Part shown: positions 13,449 through 26,750 of the stretch, piece by piece | How the letters are laid out: the number at the start of each line of letters is the position of its first letter | Position numbering within the stretch: the first letter of the stretch is position 1 | NCBI RefSeq assembly: GCF_000220395.1 | Contig: NW_004086932.1 | Coordinates: forward strand, 1 to 64,000 | Reading direction: 5' to 3' | Source of the DNA: Ichthyophthirius multifiliis | Taxonomy: Eukaryota > Ciliophora > Oligohymenophorea > Hymenostomatida | DNA length: 64,000 bases | Program-made: the position numbers and the translations under genes | Notes under the pieces: model-generated | What the model saw: only the letters and a program-made list of their open reading frames with translations | Told to the model about the DNA's origin: nothing | The model's database searches: none

Positions 13449-14504
13449 TCATTTTTTTTTAAGCTTCTTTTATTGAACTTTATTACCATTTTAATTCTCC
13501 TGTTCATTGTTCTCAACGTTTTATTTTTTCGTTTTTTTATTTTATTTCTACGAATATTTTTATTCAATCATATCCAAAAAGCTCATTTAATTTTATTTCT
13601 TACTTAAAATTTACATAGTTAATTCTTTAAGATCATCATTTGCTTCTTAAAATCCCTCTTCTTCATTTTCATCTAATAAACTAATTTGTTTCTAACTTGT
13701 AGAAAAAGCTTTTAAATTCTTTATTTTTCCGTCTTTTATTAATTATTCATATTTTTTAATAAATCGATCTATATCTTCATTTCTACTTAAAGGAATACAC
13801 TCTAATATACTATTAATATTTCCTTTATTTCTAAATAAAAAATTTAATTTTTTTTTTTTATTTATTATTAAAAAAAATAAATAAAAAAAAAATACTCATT
13901 ATAAAAGTTAATTAAATCTTCTTCTTCCATATCTGAATTTCTATATTTTGTAGCAAAATCATCAATATCTTTTTTTTCAACTTTTTTATATATACTTCTA
14001 TAAAAAGAATAAGCAGATTCAAAAGCTTATTAATTAAAATCATCTCCATATGATCCTTTTTTATATTTATATATATTTTTAAATTTAAAGTAAAATAAAA
14101 ATTACCTGTTTCATCATATTCTTTTTTCTTATTTGGATCTGATAAAATATTATATGCTTCAACAATTTTTTAAAATTTTTCTTTAGCTGTAGGATCATCT
14201 TTATTTTTATCAGGATGAATTTTCAAGGCTAATTATTTATAAGCTTTTTTCTATATTTTTTGTTTTAATAAATAGATTTTTATTTTTTTACAATTTCTTC
14301 AATAGATGCTGTTTTTGGGACATCAAGTAAATTATATAATGTTATTTTTTAAGTTTATAAATCGTCTATTTGTTGATTTTCATTAGTGTTTTCTTCATTT
14401 TTTTATTGTTTTTTTTATTCATCTTTTTCATATTCATTTTAAGTTTCTTTTTTATTTTTTTAATCTTTTTTTCCTTTTTTATTGATTTGTTTTTGTTTAG
14501 CCAT
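13449..14504 (-). CDS. DNAJC9-like J-domain co-chaperone
   Basis: A 299-aa protein in four exons (introns 14251-14291, 14056-14105 and 13831-13895). Residues 1-55 are Lys/Gln-rich. The J domain follows, with the diagnostic HPD (KIHPDKNKDDPTAKEKF) and the helix IV end SDPNKKKEYDETG. After it comes a segment resembling DNAJC9: FATKYRNSDMEEEDLINFY, then NKGNINSILECIPLSRNEDIDRF. In animals DNAJC9 works with Hsp70 and binds histones H3-H4; that role is inferred here from domain order only. The tail is Lys/Gln-rich and may be nuclear. All three introns are needed to keep the frame and are typical short AT-rich ciliate introns. Confidence 0.82.
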
Positions 14505-15273
14505 TCTATTATTTGATTTTTTTTAAAAGATTATATAAATATAAATGAAAATTTTATATTGATAATTAATTATAAAAAATTAGTTTATTTTTTTTTTTAA
14601 AAAATAATGGCGGATAAAATAAAAATATAATTTTTTATTTTTATTTTTTGATATAATAATGAAAAATACATCATATTATATTAAAATTAAGTTTTTTTTA
14701 TAAAAGAAAATAAATATAGGACAACAAAATTTATTCAAAATGTTATATTCTTATTAATTTTATTTATAAAAACTAAAAAAACTAAACTAAAAAATTCTAT
14801 AATTTAGTTATAATAAATAAATTATTAAAACAGATTTTTATTTATAAAGAAACTAAATATATTTTATATATAGAAAATATATATATAATATTTTTTTAAT
14901 GTGTTCAAATTTGCTTATATTTAGAATAATAAGAAAAATTTTATTTTTTATTTAATTATAAAATAAAATATTCTATAAATTAAAAATTTATAAAAATAAA
15001 TATTTTAAATTAATAATTAAAGAATAGTCTATTACGGAATTATAATCGAACAATATATAAAAAATCATTTTGATTAAATTTATTAATAAGATTATAGTAT
15101 TATTATTTAAATTTTAAAATAAATTTAAATATTAAATAATTTTATTTTATATATTAAATAAAAATATAAATATGTGTATATATATATATATTTATATATA
15201 TATATACATATCATAATATTTTATTAAATAATTATTTTTTATTTTATAAATATTTTATATGTTTTTTAACAAA
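14505..15273. other. intergenic AT-rich stretch
   Basis: About 770 bases without a convincing frame on either strand; (TA)n near 15170-15205. It lies between two minus-strand genes and holds the upstream flank of the J-protein gene. Confidence 0.6.
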
Positions 15274-16401
15274 TCATTTTTATTTATCTTCTATTATTTA
15301 AAAAGTTTATTTATTAATCTCTTTATTTAATATTTAGTTTTGATTAGAATTATTTGTATATTATTCCTTATAATCATTATTTTATTTTTTTTCTAAATCC
15401 ATACTATTTTATTTATTCTAAGTTTGTTCTTATTGTTCTTCATTAGATTACTCAATTTAATTATCCATATTAACTATTTTTTTTTTTTTTCATATTGTTT
15501 TAAATATTCCTTCATAGCATATTATAAAAAATCTGGATTTTTTTCAATAAATTTATTAAATTCATCTTTTAAGTCATTAAATTTATTATTACTTACTTTA
15601 TTTTTTATTTAAGGAATTTCAAAAAAACACGGTTTATTTTCTTTTAAAAATCTTGTTGAATTATTCATACATTATTGTATTCTTTTAGATGATTATTAAT
15701 TTAAATTATTATTTTATGTTTTTAAAAATTTAAATGAGTTATTGGTACTTTATTTTTTTTCTTAAGAGGCATAAGACTTGTTTAAAGGAAGAAGTTGTTA
15801 ATTTAATACTAATTTTTACTTTTTTTTTCATTTAAATTTTATATTTTTGATTATTTTTGATATTCTTTATATTGATTTACTTCATTTTCTAAAAAATATA
15901 AAAAAATTGTTAAATTTTTTTTATTTTATTTTTAAATGAAAAAAAAATATTACAAATATTATTTTATTTAGTTTAAATTTCTTATTTGTTCATATTAGTT
16001 TAAGAAACATTATTTATTTAAGATTTACTTTTAGGATAAATTTTTTATTTAAAATCTGTTTATTAAGTTTAAATTTATTTGTTCGTTGAATTGCAGTTAT
16101 TAGACTAGCATTTATTCAATAAAAATTACTATAGACAGGCACTTTTTCTCTTTTAAATTAAATTATCTTAAGTAGGCTATTTAATATTTTTTTATTATTA
16201 AATTTTTTATGAAATAAAACTATTCTATTAATATAAGTTATTATTAATATATATTTCTTATACTTTAATGTTTTTTTTGTTTTATTAATTATTTCTACTA
16301 TAATGCTTTTAAATAAGGGATTATTAAGTTTATCTTATTTATGTTTATTATATGAGGTTTATTTGATATTCAAAAAATTAATTAATTTTTTCTTTATACA
16401 T
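15274..16401 (-). CDS. Gln/Asn-rich hypothetical protein
   Basis: A minus-strand frame begins at the ATG at 16401 (MYKEKINQFFEYQINL) and continues to a TGA at 15274. One AT-rich intron (about 15910-15980, GTAATA...TTTTAG) is needed. Two more frame changes fall exactly in runs of 9 and 14 adenines (near 15830 and 15484), each mended by one added A. The protein is dominated by Gln, Asn, Lys and Ser, with a more ordinary stretch around FKFLKTQNNN...FLKENKPCFFEIPQIKNK and FIEKNPDFLQYAMKEYLKQ. The last resembles a short helical binding segment. No family is recognised. That these pieces form one gene is an inference. Confidence 0.5.
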
Positions 16402-16537
16402 AACCTTTTATTTTTATATATATATAATATATTTGTAATTGTTTAATTTATTATTTTTTATTAAATTTTATTATTATTAATCAATAAAATGGAAATCTAA
16501 TATAAATATATATATAAATTATAACATATATATATAA

Positions 16538-16584
<47 letters not shown>

Positions 16585-16790
16585 TTTTTATATAGATATA
16601 ATATATTATCTAATATAATTAAAATAAATAAAAAAAAAATATATATTTATCAAATTTTATATAAAAAATTATTTTTCTAATTTATTTTTTTTAATTTAAA
16701 TATTTTCATTTTTTTTTTTTTGAATTTTTAATAATTTATATTTTGCCTGTAAAAAAAAATTAAAATTTTTTTTATGTATTTTAAAAATAA
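16402..16790. other. divergent intergenic region
   Basis: Roughly 390 bases separating a minus-strand from a plus-strand gene, so it should carry both promoters. It contains (TA)n near 16548-16580 and poly-T. No distinct motif is visible. Confidence 0.55.
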
Positions 16791-18045
16791 ATGAATACTT
16801 TCGAATAATTCATAAACTAAAGAAAAAAATGCATGCAATAAAAAATAAGAAAAAAGAAAACGAAATAAATATTAAATAATAAACGCTTATAATATGAAAA
16901 TCAAGATAAAGATACAGAATAATCATATAAAGATATTTAATTTTTTAAAAAATAATATATTTAATCGTTTATTGATATAAATTAAATAAAAAACGAATCA
17001 GATTGGCTTAAAATAACAATAGAAAAATTATAAAATATTTAATTGGAAGAAAAAGAATAAATAACTTTAATTTAATTTATAATTTTTTTATATAAAGAAG
17101 AATATATTGATTAGATTATATATGGCTAACTTTTAATTTGTTTAGATAATATTTTAAAATAAAAACATAAAAAAACTATAATTGAATTTATAGTGGAATT
17201 TTTATCATAAATAAATAAAAAAAGTAGTATAATAAATTAATAAATATTAGATTTAGATTTTTTAGAAAAAATATAAGAAATAACATTAGAAGAAAGCTAA
17301 AATTTTAAATTGATATAAAATATTTGTATTTTAATAAAGAATATTTTAAGTAATAAATTTCAAAATATAATTTCAAAATAAAGTATTATTTTTTAAATTA
17401 TAAATAAAATTTTTCTTAACAATAATATTTCTGAATAAATAATATTAATTTGTCTCAAAATTTTTTAAAAAAAGAAATTTTTAATCAATCTAAATCAACT
17501 AATTGAAATAAAAATAATTAATTTAATTAATGATTCATAAAAAATTATAGTTATATATGCATTTAAATGTATTAAAAAAATAATAAAGAACTTTTCATTG
17601 AATTCTTAATTTTTTTATAATGAAAACTATTATTAAATATGTGATAAATATATATTTTAATATTAAAAAGAAGTACTTTAAATTATATTTTATTTAGATG
17701 GTTTAGTTATTTTTTAGCATTATCCTTAGATTGTATAGGAAATTATAAAAATAGCTTTTTAATATTAGAATTCGAAAGCTATTGATATATTATTTAATTT
17801 TATTTAAAAAGGAGATTTTCGTATTCATTAATAGTTGATTTAGTTAAATATTTTGAGTTTATTTTATAACATATTATTAGATAATGATATATATTATTAA
17901 AAATAAATAATTGATAAAATTATATATATGATAAATGAAGAAAATATTGATAAATATCGAATATAATTAGAATAAAATGGAATTTTCGAAGTTTTTAAAA
18001 ATATATAGAATGAATATATAATAAATAAATTATAATATCTTTTGT

Positions 18046-18076
<31 letters not shown>

Positions 18077-18110
18077 CTATATTAATAAATAAACTAAAAA
18101 TAATAACAAA
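16791..18110 (+). CDS. importin-alpha-like ARM-repeat protein, end uncertain
   Basis: One open frame from the ATG at 16791. The first 35 residues (FEQFINQRKKCMQQKIRKKK, then KRLQYENQD) look like an importin-beta-binding segment, basic and near the N-terminus. The next 380 residues are tandem helical pairs rich in Leu, Ile and Phe, consistent with a diverged armadillo array, ending in KNIQNEYIINKLQYLLQN, much like the last importin-alpha helix. Importin alpha would carry nuclear-localisation cargo. No TGA occurs in this frame before the frataxin ATG at 18111, which lies in the same frame. The true stop is probably hidden in the (TA)n tract at 18049-18076 or by a base error. The assignment is from pattern, not from a clear signature. 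Confidence 0.55.
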
Positions 18111-18723
18111 ATGAATTTATTAAAATATATTTTTAAATTTTAAATAAAATATTATTTTTGTAAATCAAATTAAGAAATAATAAATGGATTAACATCTAAA
18201 TAATTTTAGAAATATTGTTCCGATTTTCTACATGTATTTGTTTTTTTTTATTTTTTTTGAAATTTAAAAATGAAATAATAACGCTTGCAAAGTTTTTACT
18301 ATTATTTTTTTATAATATAAGGAATTAGGAAATGCAATGGAAGAATCTTAAAATAAAAAAATTACAGATGTAGAAATTAGTGATGGAGTTTTAAAAGTAA
18401 CAGCATAGCAAAATAAAATATTTGTAATAAATAGATAAAAACCAAATCATTAAATTTGGTATTCTTCACCATTAAGGTATCTTATTTTTTCTTTCTATTT
18501 ATAAAAAAAATATTTTAAAATGTGAAATTATCTAAAGTAATATTATATTTAAGTTTATATATATATATATAATTAATTAATAATGTTACATATATATAAA
18601 TAATTTATTTTTTTATTAAGTGGACCTTAGCGTTTTATTTATGATTTATAGAAAAATTAATGGCAAAATTAAAAAAACTAGGAATTATAATAATTATTAT
18701 TAGAAGAAATCGAAAAATTATGA
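18111..18723 (+). CDS. frataxin
   Basis: A 126-aa protein in three exons (introns 18234-18321 and 18477-18620), total length divisible by three. The N-terminus (MNLLKYIFKFQIKYYFCK) lacks acidic residues and suits a mitochondrial presequence. The frataxin core follows: LGNAMEESQ, then DVEISDGVLKV, then the signature FVINRQKPNHQIWYSSP, and SGPQRFIYD after the second intron. It ends with a helix LLLEEIEKL. Frataxin binds iron and activates cysteine desulfurase in Fe-S cluster assembly in the mitochondrial matrix. The intron phases reproduce the conserved SSPxSGPxR join, which strongly supports the splice sites. Confidence 0.93.
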
Positions 18724-18931
18724 AATAATCAATATATATAATAATGATAAAAAAATCAATATATATAAAAATATACTAATATTCATAAATCATTAATATT
18801 TATATATTTAAAAATAAAAATTATATAACTCAAAAAACAAAACAAAAAAAAAACGTTAATTTGTTTATAAAAATATTATTATAATTTTTCTTTTTTTTTT
18901 TTTTTGGGTGGGTGAAAAAAAAAAGAAAGAA

Positions 18932-20873
18932 ATGAATTTAAAAATAGAAAATGCTTCACAAGTAACAAAAATAAGCAATTTATAAAATTCTGATCGAATT
19001 AAAAATGAAAGTGATTAATTAATAAATACGAAATTGCGTTAATTAAATATAAATTTCTCATTATCATAAAAGAAAAAATCAACAAACATTGAAAATAACT
19101 GAATATAGCCTTCTTCTGTTAAAAATTAAATATTTAAAATAAATGAACCTTAAATGTTAAGTGAATATAATTTTAGAACTTCATCTAAATAAGTAAATAA
19201 TAATGTTAATAATTATTATAATAAAGATCTGTTTTAAAATGTAGAAAAATAAAAATATAATAGCGAAAATTTCAATTTAAAACTAAAAAATACTTTCCAT
19301 AAAAATAGTCCAATATTTGAAGGAATTATTTTAAATAAAGAAAAAATGCCCAAAAAATTCGAAAGTGTTCATATATCAGAAAATGTCATTCCAAACATGT
19401 AAAAAGAAGAAAAATTATAAAGAGCAATGAAATAATTTTCATATTCAGTATAAACGAGTGCTAAAAGATAGTAAGTAATTAATATATAAAAATGGTTAGA
19501 AGAAAAATTATAGGAACTTATTACTAATTAAAATTTCAATATAGTTGATATGTTCGATTATTATTAGAATGTTTTTACAACTTGCTTATGTGAAATAATT
19601 AAATAAACAGCTTTAGAATGTAAAGAAAGGGCAACTATTATTGAGTGTATATGGAATAACTAAATTACACTAAGTGAGAATATATTCATTAATCTATATA
19701 AAAAATAAAACTAAATGGAAAAAAATTTCCTTTGTGAAATAGGGGAACTTCATAAAAAATATTAAAAAGAAATTGATGATGATATTAGAATTATAAAATA
19801 AAATAATGAAAAAAATAAAATTTTAGAAGAAAGTATTTCATAATTAAAAATAAAAAATCGGTTTTTAAAAAAATAAGGAAAAAAAGTTGAAAAATAAAAC
19901 AAAATTTTAAAAAGTTAAATAGAAGAAATTTAATAATAATATAATTATTAAATTATGTAAAATATACATAATATTATGAAATTTAAAGATATAGATTGGA
20001 AAAGTGCATTAAAAATAAAAGAAAAAGAGTTTTTAGATATATGGGAAAATAGGAAAATTAAAAATTAATTATATTAAAAAAAAATATCATTTTAATAGAA
20101 TAATAGATTTTTATTAGAATAATAATAATAAATTGATAATGTATTAAAATATATATATAATTCATATAATTATTATATTTAAATATTATATAAAATATGT
20201 ATATAATATAAGTAAAAAATATATATATTATATATATTATTATATATTTTTATATTTTTTATTTTTATTTATATTTTAGCTCGTATATTAATATATAATT
20301 GATAAATAATCTCATAAATTATTAAGTGATAATTAGGATGATGTTTCTTCTACTGGTACTGAATAATGTTTATTTTCAAATGATGTTTGTGTTGATACTT
20401 TTGATTTATTTTAGTTGAAAGATAGTTAAATGTAGACAGACAGAATTCATTTTGAAGATAATTATATTTAAACTGAACTTTAATAAGATAATAAGGAAAA
20501 TTAAACTGAAAATATTTAATTTGACAAAGAAATACAAACAGAAATAATTGTAATTAATAATAGCTGTCAAACTAATAATTTTTAAAATTTTTATGAAGAA
20601 ATATAATCATAAAATTAATTATTATAAATTAATTTTAAATAATAAGAATAAAAAATATTATAAGAATACAAACAAAATATTGATTTAAATTATTAAACAA
20701 AAAATTATAGTTTAAATTAATTAAATGATATAAAATTAGATGATATTGAGAAACAAAAAGATAGCTAATACTAAAGTTTAAATAGTTATCTAATATCAAA
20801 CAATAATATAAAAGAAAAATTATAAAATTAAAAAACAAAAATAAATTTTTTAAATAAATAATAGAATTAAAAT

Positions 20874-20926
<53 letters not shown>

Positions 20927-23135
20927 TCTTACAGCTGTAAATTAAAGCTTATAATTATCTTAAAGTTAATAATAAATTAATTTTGTTTAGTAGAATAGAT
21001 AATCAAATATATAAACTGAAAAAAGCTAATAAACTCCTTAAAAAATAAAATTAATTACAAATTTGATAAAATAAAATAATTAAAATGTAAATAATAATTA
21101 ACTTTAAAAATAATAACTATCAAATAAAATTTCTTAATAATAAATTTAAAAAAAGCAACTGAACACAAAAATAAATATTTAATAATTAAAAAGCTTAGTC
21201 GTAAAAGAAAATAATAAATAAAATAACATTTAGTAAAATAAAATTCCAAATATAATTTAAGAAAACAAATAATGTGATATAAATGAAATATAATAAATAA
21301 AGTAAAAATAAGATAAAATACAATAAAAATAATAATAAATGTAAGAAGACAATACTAACTAATAATAACAAAACAACTCTCTTCAATAGATTGAAAATGT
21401 AAAAATCAGTTACATAAATAGTGATTAAGAATAAGTAAATTAAAGTAAACAAAAAATAATTCAATTTAATTCATAAACAGATTTTTTTTAAAATTCTTTT
21501 TTAATAACTTAACAATAATACGATTAAAAATAGATAATTAAGTCTTTTTAAAAACTAGAACATTAATCTATTATTGACACAAAAGATAGTTAAAATAATA
21601 ATAAAAATGATAATTAAATATAAAATAGAATAGGTACATTAAATACATTTGAAAAAAGTACTAACAAACCAAATATATAGACTATTATTTAAAGTTAAAG
21701 TCCTAAAAAATAAAATAATTATAGAAATGAATTAAATGCAAAAGAAAACCAAATAAAAATACAATAAATGTAAATAATTGAATTGGAAAAAATAATATTA
21801 GAACTAACACGAAAACTTGACTTTTAACAAAATTTTAAGACATAGCAATTAAGCCAAACTTCTTTTTAAAAAAGAGATTATTAAATAAAATAAAATTCTT
21901 ATTATGGAAAACAAAACAGGTCTATAAGTGAGTTATTGTTAAGGTTTTATTTAAAATACAAAATTTAATTCAGAAAAGAAAAGTTAATAATAATAAAAAA
22001 GTAAAAAAAAAAATTTAAGTTAAGGGGATTATTCGTTTAATATTTAAAATATATAGAATTAAAGACAAATTTATTCATTTAAAATATAATAATAGCCAGA
22101 AAAAAACAATGCGTAATAATAAAATTGTGCTTTAGAAATTAGAAATACCTTACTAAAAAATAAAATGAATATAATATAAAAGAAAAATTCGGCAAAATAT
22201 ATGTCTTAAATTAATAAAATGATGAATTCTATAATTACGGAAAATATAAAGGTTCTCAAAAATAATCAAAATATTTACAAGCCTTTGTATTTATAAATTT
22301 ATGAACATTTTTAGAATAAATTTGGTTTAAAAAATGTGGTTGAGGATAAGGTTTATTAAATTTTAGAATAGTGTATTTTGAATGAAAAGGAATACAAATA
22401 AATTTAAGTTTTAATATTAATTTATTTCGAAGATTTAAATGCAATTATATTTAAGTTTTTTTGTGAAAGCTTTATTCTTTTAAAAGAAGAAACTTTATAT
22501 TTTTAAATAGAAAAGGCTTTTTTAAATAAAGATAATTTTGAGGAGAATATTAAGTTAATATTTAAATAGAATTCTTTTAATTTGGAAAATATGGAAAATC
22601 TTTTTTTAAATAATGATATAAATAATATATATGATGTTTTATTAAATTTAATTTAAGTTTTTAAAGAAAAAATTTAGAGTTATTTTAAATAATACTTAAT
22701 ATTTTTTAGATCTTTTTTAATGATAATAATAATAGTAGTAAAATTATAAATGAGAATTTTTTGCTTTTTTTAATTAAAATATTTAATATTTAAAGTTAAT
22801 AATAATATATTTTAAATGATTTTTATAAATAATCTTATTAAAAATAAATGAATTAAGAATAATTTGTATTTTGGGCAGGAAAATAAAATTTATTTTTAAT
22901 ATCTTAATTAGAAAATAAAAATAATATTAATAATTATGAATAAATATCAACAAACTGGTTAAATATTAAATAATATATTTTTGAAAATGTTCTTATTAAT
23001 AATACGATTTTTATAAAATATGTAAATAAACTTTTGAATATAATGAATGAATTAGAAACATTAGATTTATAATAATAATAGGATAATATTAATAAATATA
23101 TATCTGCTTTAATTATTATTGAAAATTTAAAATGA
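18932..23135 (+). CDS. TSNAXIP1 N-terminal-domain coiled-coil protein
   Basis: A long gene, about 1,330 aa. Around 19500-19680 it encodes VFTTCLCEIIKQTALECKER and IIECIWNNQ, which match the TSNAXIP1 N-terminal domain pattern (ElirQvsveCaERGeLL...iW), found in ciliary and sperm-tail proteins. A long coiled coil follows, then a 139-nt intron (20141-20279), then a Gln/Asn-rich region with a polyAsn run (20875-20926), then a helical C-terminus (NVVEDKVYQILEQCIL). A second intron (about 22656-22709) is inferred. Two oddities remain: a lone in-frame TGA near 19099 and a frame change near 22270 next to an A5 run. The start may instead be the ATG near 19159. A ciliary role is inference from the domain. 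Confidence 0.7.
20875..20926 (+). repeat. AAT trinucleotide repeat encoding polyAsn
   Basis: About 17 AAT triplets in a row lie in frame inside the TSNAXIP1-domain gene and read as an asparagine run. It is a low-complexity expansion typical of AT-rich ciliate coding sequence. Confidence 0.9.
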
Positions 23136-23419
23136 TTATTATTTTATATATATGTATATATATATATATATATTAATTATATATGTTTTTGAAAAATAAT
23201 ACTAATTTTATTTTATAAAAATATATATTTACTTATTTTATATTAAAAATAGTCATTTACATTATTTTTTAAAAATTAAATGTATATTTTTAAAAGACAA
23301 TATAAAAAATGCATGTTTTCGCGGGTTTTAATTAAAAATAAAATATTAAACAAAAATATTTAAAATATAAATAAAAAAATATAAAAATAAATAATATATT
23401 AATAAAAAAAATAAAGAAA
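23136..23419. other. short intergenic spacer before Cdc45
   Basis: A spacer of 284 bases with (TA)n near 23150-23172. It presumably holds the Cdc45 promoter. An ATG-containing short frame near 23310 has no support. Confidence 0.5.
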
Positions 23420-25648
23420 ATGCTTATAGATTAAATACAAATAACATATTGTTATGAGAAAATATAGAAATCAGCTATAAATGGTTAAGTAACAGTGGCT
23501 ATATTTGTATCTTTTGATGTCGATTCATTGGGTGCTCTAAGAATATTAACAGGTTTATTAAAATAAGATTTAATTACATATAAAATATATCCTGTATCCG
23601 GCTATTCTTAATTATAAAGTTCATTAGAAGAATGTTAATAAAACATCAATGTAATAAAAAAAAAATATAAAAGAAAAAAAAATATAAAAAGATTAGATTC
23701 AAAGCTTATTGTTTTTGAATTGTGGAGGACTAATGGATTTAACAGAAAATGATTTTGTAAAGAACAAAACTAATATAAAAGCATATGTATTTGATAATCA
23801 CAGACCTATACATCATCATAATTTGATAGATAAAAGCAATGTAATTTTTTTTTTATATATTTATATAATTATATATTTATAGATATATATATATATTTAA
23901 ATAATTCTTTATATATTTATATTTCTATAAAAATATATATTTAATTTTTTTATATATATTTTTAGATTATTGTTATTGAAGATGGCACTTAAAATTAAGA
24001 AAATTGTCCTAAAAATAAAAATGACAAAGAGATTTTAGAAAATAGTTATGATTAATAAAATAATAGTTAATATGATAGTGAAGATTCTTAAATTGAAGAA
24101 TCCTAAGAAGAAATTGAAGTTGAGGATGACGAAGAAATTGAAGAAGAAGATGAAGATGAAGAAGAAGATTAAGAATATGATGACGATGATGAAGAGGAAG
24201 AAGAAAATAAAGATATAAGAAAAAAGAAAAGAAAAAATAAATTAAAATATAAAAATAAATCTTAAAAAAAACTTAAACTTGACTAATAAAGAAAAATGGA
24301 AAATTATTACGAAGGATTTTTCTATGGAAAATCAACAAGTATGTTAATGTATTCTATGAGTTAATAATTAAATAAAGAAAATAATGAATTTTTATGGTGT
24401 GCTATTTTAGGAGCTACTGACATGCTTATACATAATAAAATCACTTAAGAATAATACGATGATATGTGTTAATTCTTAATGATTGAAATCGAAAAAGTAA
24501 ACATCTTAAATACAGATTAAAAAGATATTAAATAGATAGGATTTATTGAACCATCTAATGAGTAATATATATATATAAATATATATATATAATATATATA
24601 TATATTTATATTATTTTATATTTTATATTTATATATTTTTATATTTTATATTTTATATTTTATATTTTATATTTTTGTTTAGATATAGATTTATTTGCCT
24701 TAGAAGCTGGAATTTATACTAAAGTATGTATTATTCTAGTTATTTTGCATCGAAATTAGGTATATGGACTGAAAATGGGGAAAGAAATTTAAAGAAATTT
24801 ATCGCAATGTTAGGTATACCTTTAGAAGAGGCTAATTAATAGTTTAAATTTATGTAAACTTAATACAAGGAGAAATTAAAGGAAAATATACATAAAGAGG
24901 CTAATAAATTTAAACTTTATAATGTACTTTTTAGTTCTTTTGTAAGATAGATAGATGAAAAGACTCAAATATCAGCCATTGATTATGTATATAGCCTAAC
25001 AGCTATATTAGAATGCCCTAAGTAAGTACTTTTATAGATTTTTGAGGAAAAATAGTAACTCTAAAATGAAACTTTAGTAGGTAGAATTAGTAATTTTTGG
25101 TGGGCCTATGAAGCACTATAAACAGGATGCTGTAAAATGATAATGAAAGGAATTGAACAGGCTATTTTATTCTAAAAAGCACTAGTAAATGAGGCTAAAT
25201 TTACAATAGAAAGAGACTTAATAACATCTTGTAGTGATTTTAGATTTGTTAAATTAAATAATGATACAAATACATAAAATGTGTATTTTCAACACCCTTA
25301 TTCTTTGTAAAAATTAGCAGTTTTTCTAATGGATATTTATAAAGAAAAAGTCAAAAAAATTAAACCGATAGTACTTTGTATGAAAAATACTTAAAATAAT
25401 ACTTTTACTATAGTTGGGGTTATAGGCAGTTATCTCTAATAAAAAAAGTATATATTTATATATATATATATATATAATTGTATATATATGCATTATTTTT
25501 TTACTTTAGTACTTTTGCATTTAAGTTTTAAAAGGCAGCTTCTGAGTTAAAATTGGAATTTAATTAAGATGATTTTGAGAGTTCAATTATTGAGATTAAG
25601 TAGGATGATTTTGAAGCTTTTTTAGATGAAATTACTTATTAATAATGA
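23420..25648 (+). CDS. CDC45: Cdc45 replication initiation protein
   Basis: A 624-aa protein in five exons (introns 23651-23696, 23841-23965, 24562-24682 and 25448-25509); exon lengths sum to a multiple of three. The N-terminus carries the DHH-like core: FVSFDVDSLGALRIL, LNCGGL and FDNHRPIHHHNL. An acidic loop (EEEDEDEEEDQEYDDDDEE) and a basic patch follow, as in other Cdc45 proteins. The C-terminal half has LWCAILGATDM, ASKLGIWTENGERNL, LGIPLEEANQQ, the FASK-type helices and SSIIEIKQDDFEAFLDE. Cdc45 joins MCM2-7 and GINS to form the replicative CMG helicase in the nucleus. There is no frame error, so this is the cleanest multi-exon gene of the window. Confidence 0.95.
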
Positions 25649-25985
25649 TTATTTTATATATTTTTTGTTATATATAAAGATTTACATTTATTTATATATA
25701 TTGTTAATATTTTTTTTTTTTAATAAAAAAATAAGTAAAATAAAATTAGATTTTTATATTTTTGATTGTATGTTTAAAAAAATAACAGTATATATAAACA
25801 AAAACAATATAAATATAATATATAATTATATTAATATATATATATATATATATATATATTTTCATTATATTTATATTCTTTATTTATTTTTTATTTATTT
25901 TAAATATATTTATTATTATAAACTGATAATTTTTTTTAATTATTTTTTAATTTTATCATATAATTACTTATTATATATTATAGAA
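25649..25985. other. intergenic AT-rich spacer
   Basis: About 340 bases with (TA)n at 25832-25860. A plus-strand frame crosses it, but its composition (Ile, Tyr, Phe and Leu only) is that of untranslated AT-rich DNA. Confidence 0.6.
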
Positions 25986-26750
25986 ATGAATTCATTTAAT
26001 AAATAAAGTAAATAATCTTTATCATCTGTAAGAAATTCAGAAATATATAATCCCCAAAATAATCAATTTTAATAAACATATGACATAAATAAAAAATTTT
26101 AATAATTTTAGAATTAATTATATTATTTTTTATCAAATAATTAATAATTGTCATCATAATAAAAAAGAAATCGTTCAAGTAATGTAAATAAAGCAAATAA
26201 TATTTAAAAATAGTAAAGCACATCTTTAAATTTAATTGATAATAATACATTAGAAAAAATAAAAGAAAAAACAATATATTTTGATAATTTTTATTAAATT
26301 ATAAATCCTTTACTTTCTATAATTCTATAATGCTTACTATTAAAAAATGTAGAAGAAAATATAAAAAAATAGAATTAAAATTATAAAGCAGAATTTATTT
26401 TAGCTGACAAGTAATAAAAATTTAATTGTATATAATTTTTTTAAAAATTAAAAAGTATTTTTAGTATATTCAATATAAATTATGATAATATAAAAAATAA
26501 AGATAATATTGAAGATAAAAAAAATTATATTTGTAAATCTTTAATGAAAAAAATAGATTAAATATATTAAAATTGGAATAAGAAAATTGAATTAAACGAA
26601 ATTGTATAAATTCAAGAAAGAAAAAAAAATGATGATTAAAGTTAAAAAAATTAAAAATATAATTGGTTATAAATAAAATCAAAATATTAAATGTTAAAAT
26701 ATAGGTTAAAAAATTTAATTATATCTAAAATAAATGAAGTATTTAAATGA
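25986..26750 (+). CDS. hypothetical protein
   Basis: A single frame of 255 codons (254 aa) from the ATG at 25986 to the TGA at 26748, without introns. The first 95 residues are Ser/Gln/Asn-rich (SKQSLSSVRNSEIYNPQNNQ) and likely disordered. From about residue 100 the sequence is helical with a hydrophobic patch (IINPLLSIILQCLLL). It ends in Lys-rich helices (KYQMLKYRLKNLIISKINEV). No family is recognised. It sits between Cdc45 and an IQ/ankyrin gene, all on the plus strand, with no sign of co-transcription. Confidence 0.6.

Noticed and set aside
25626-26006. Plus-strand 126-codon standard-code ORF
   Set aside because: It crosses the Cdc45 end and the spacer, is almost only Ile/Tyr/Phe/Leu, and uses the wrong code; it is AT-rich noise.
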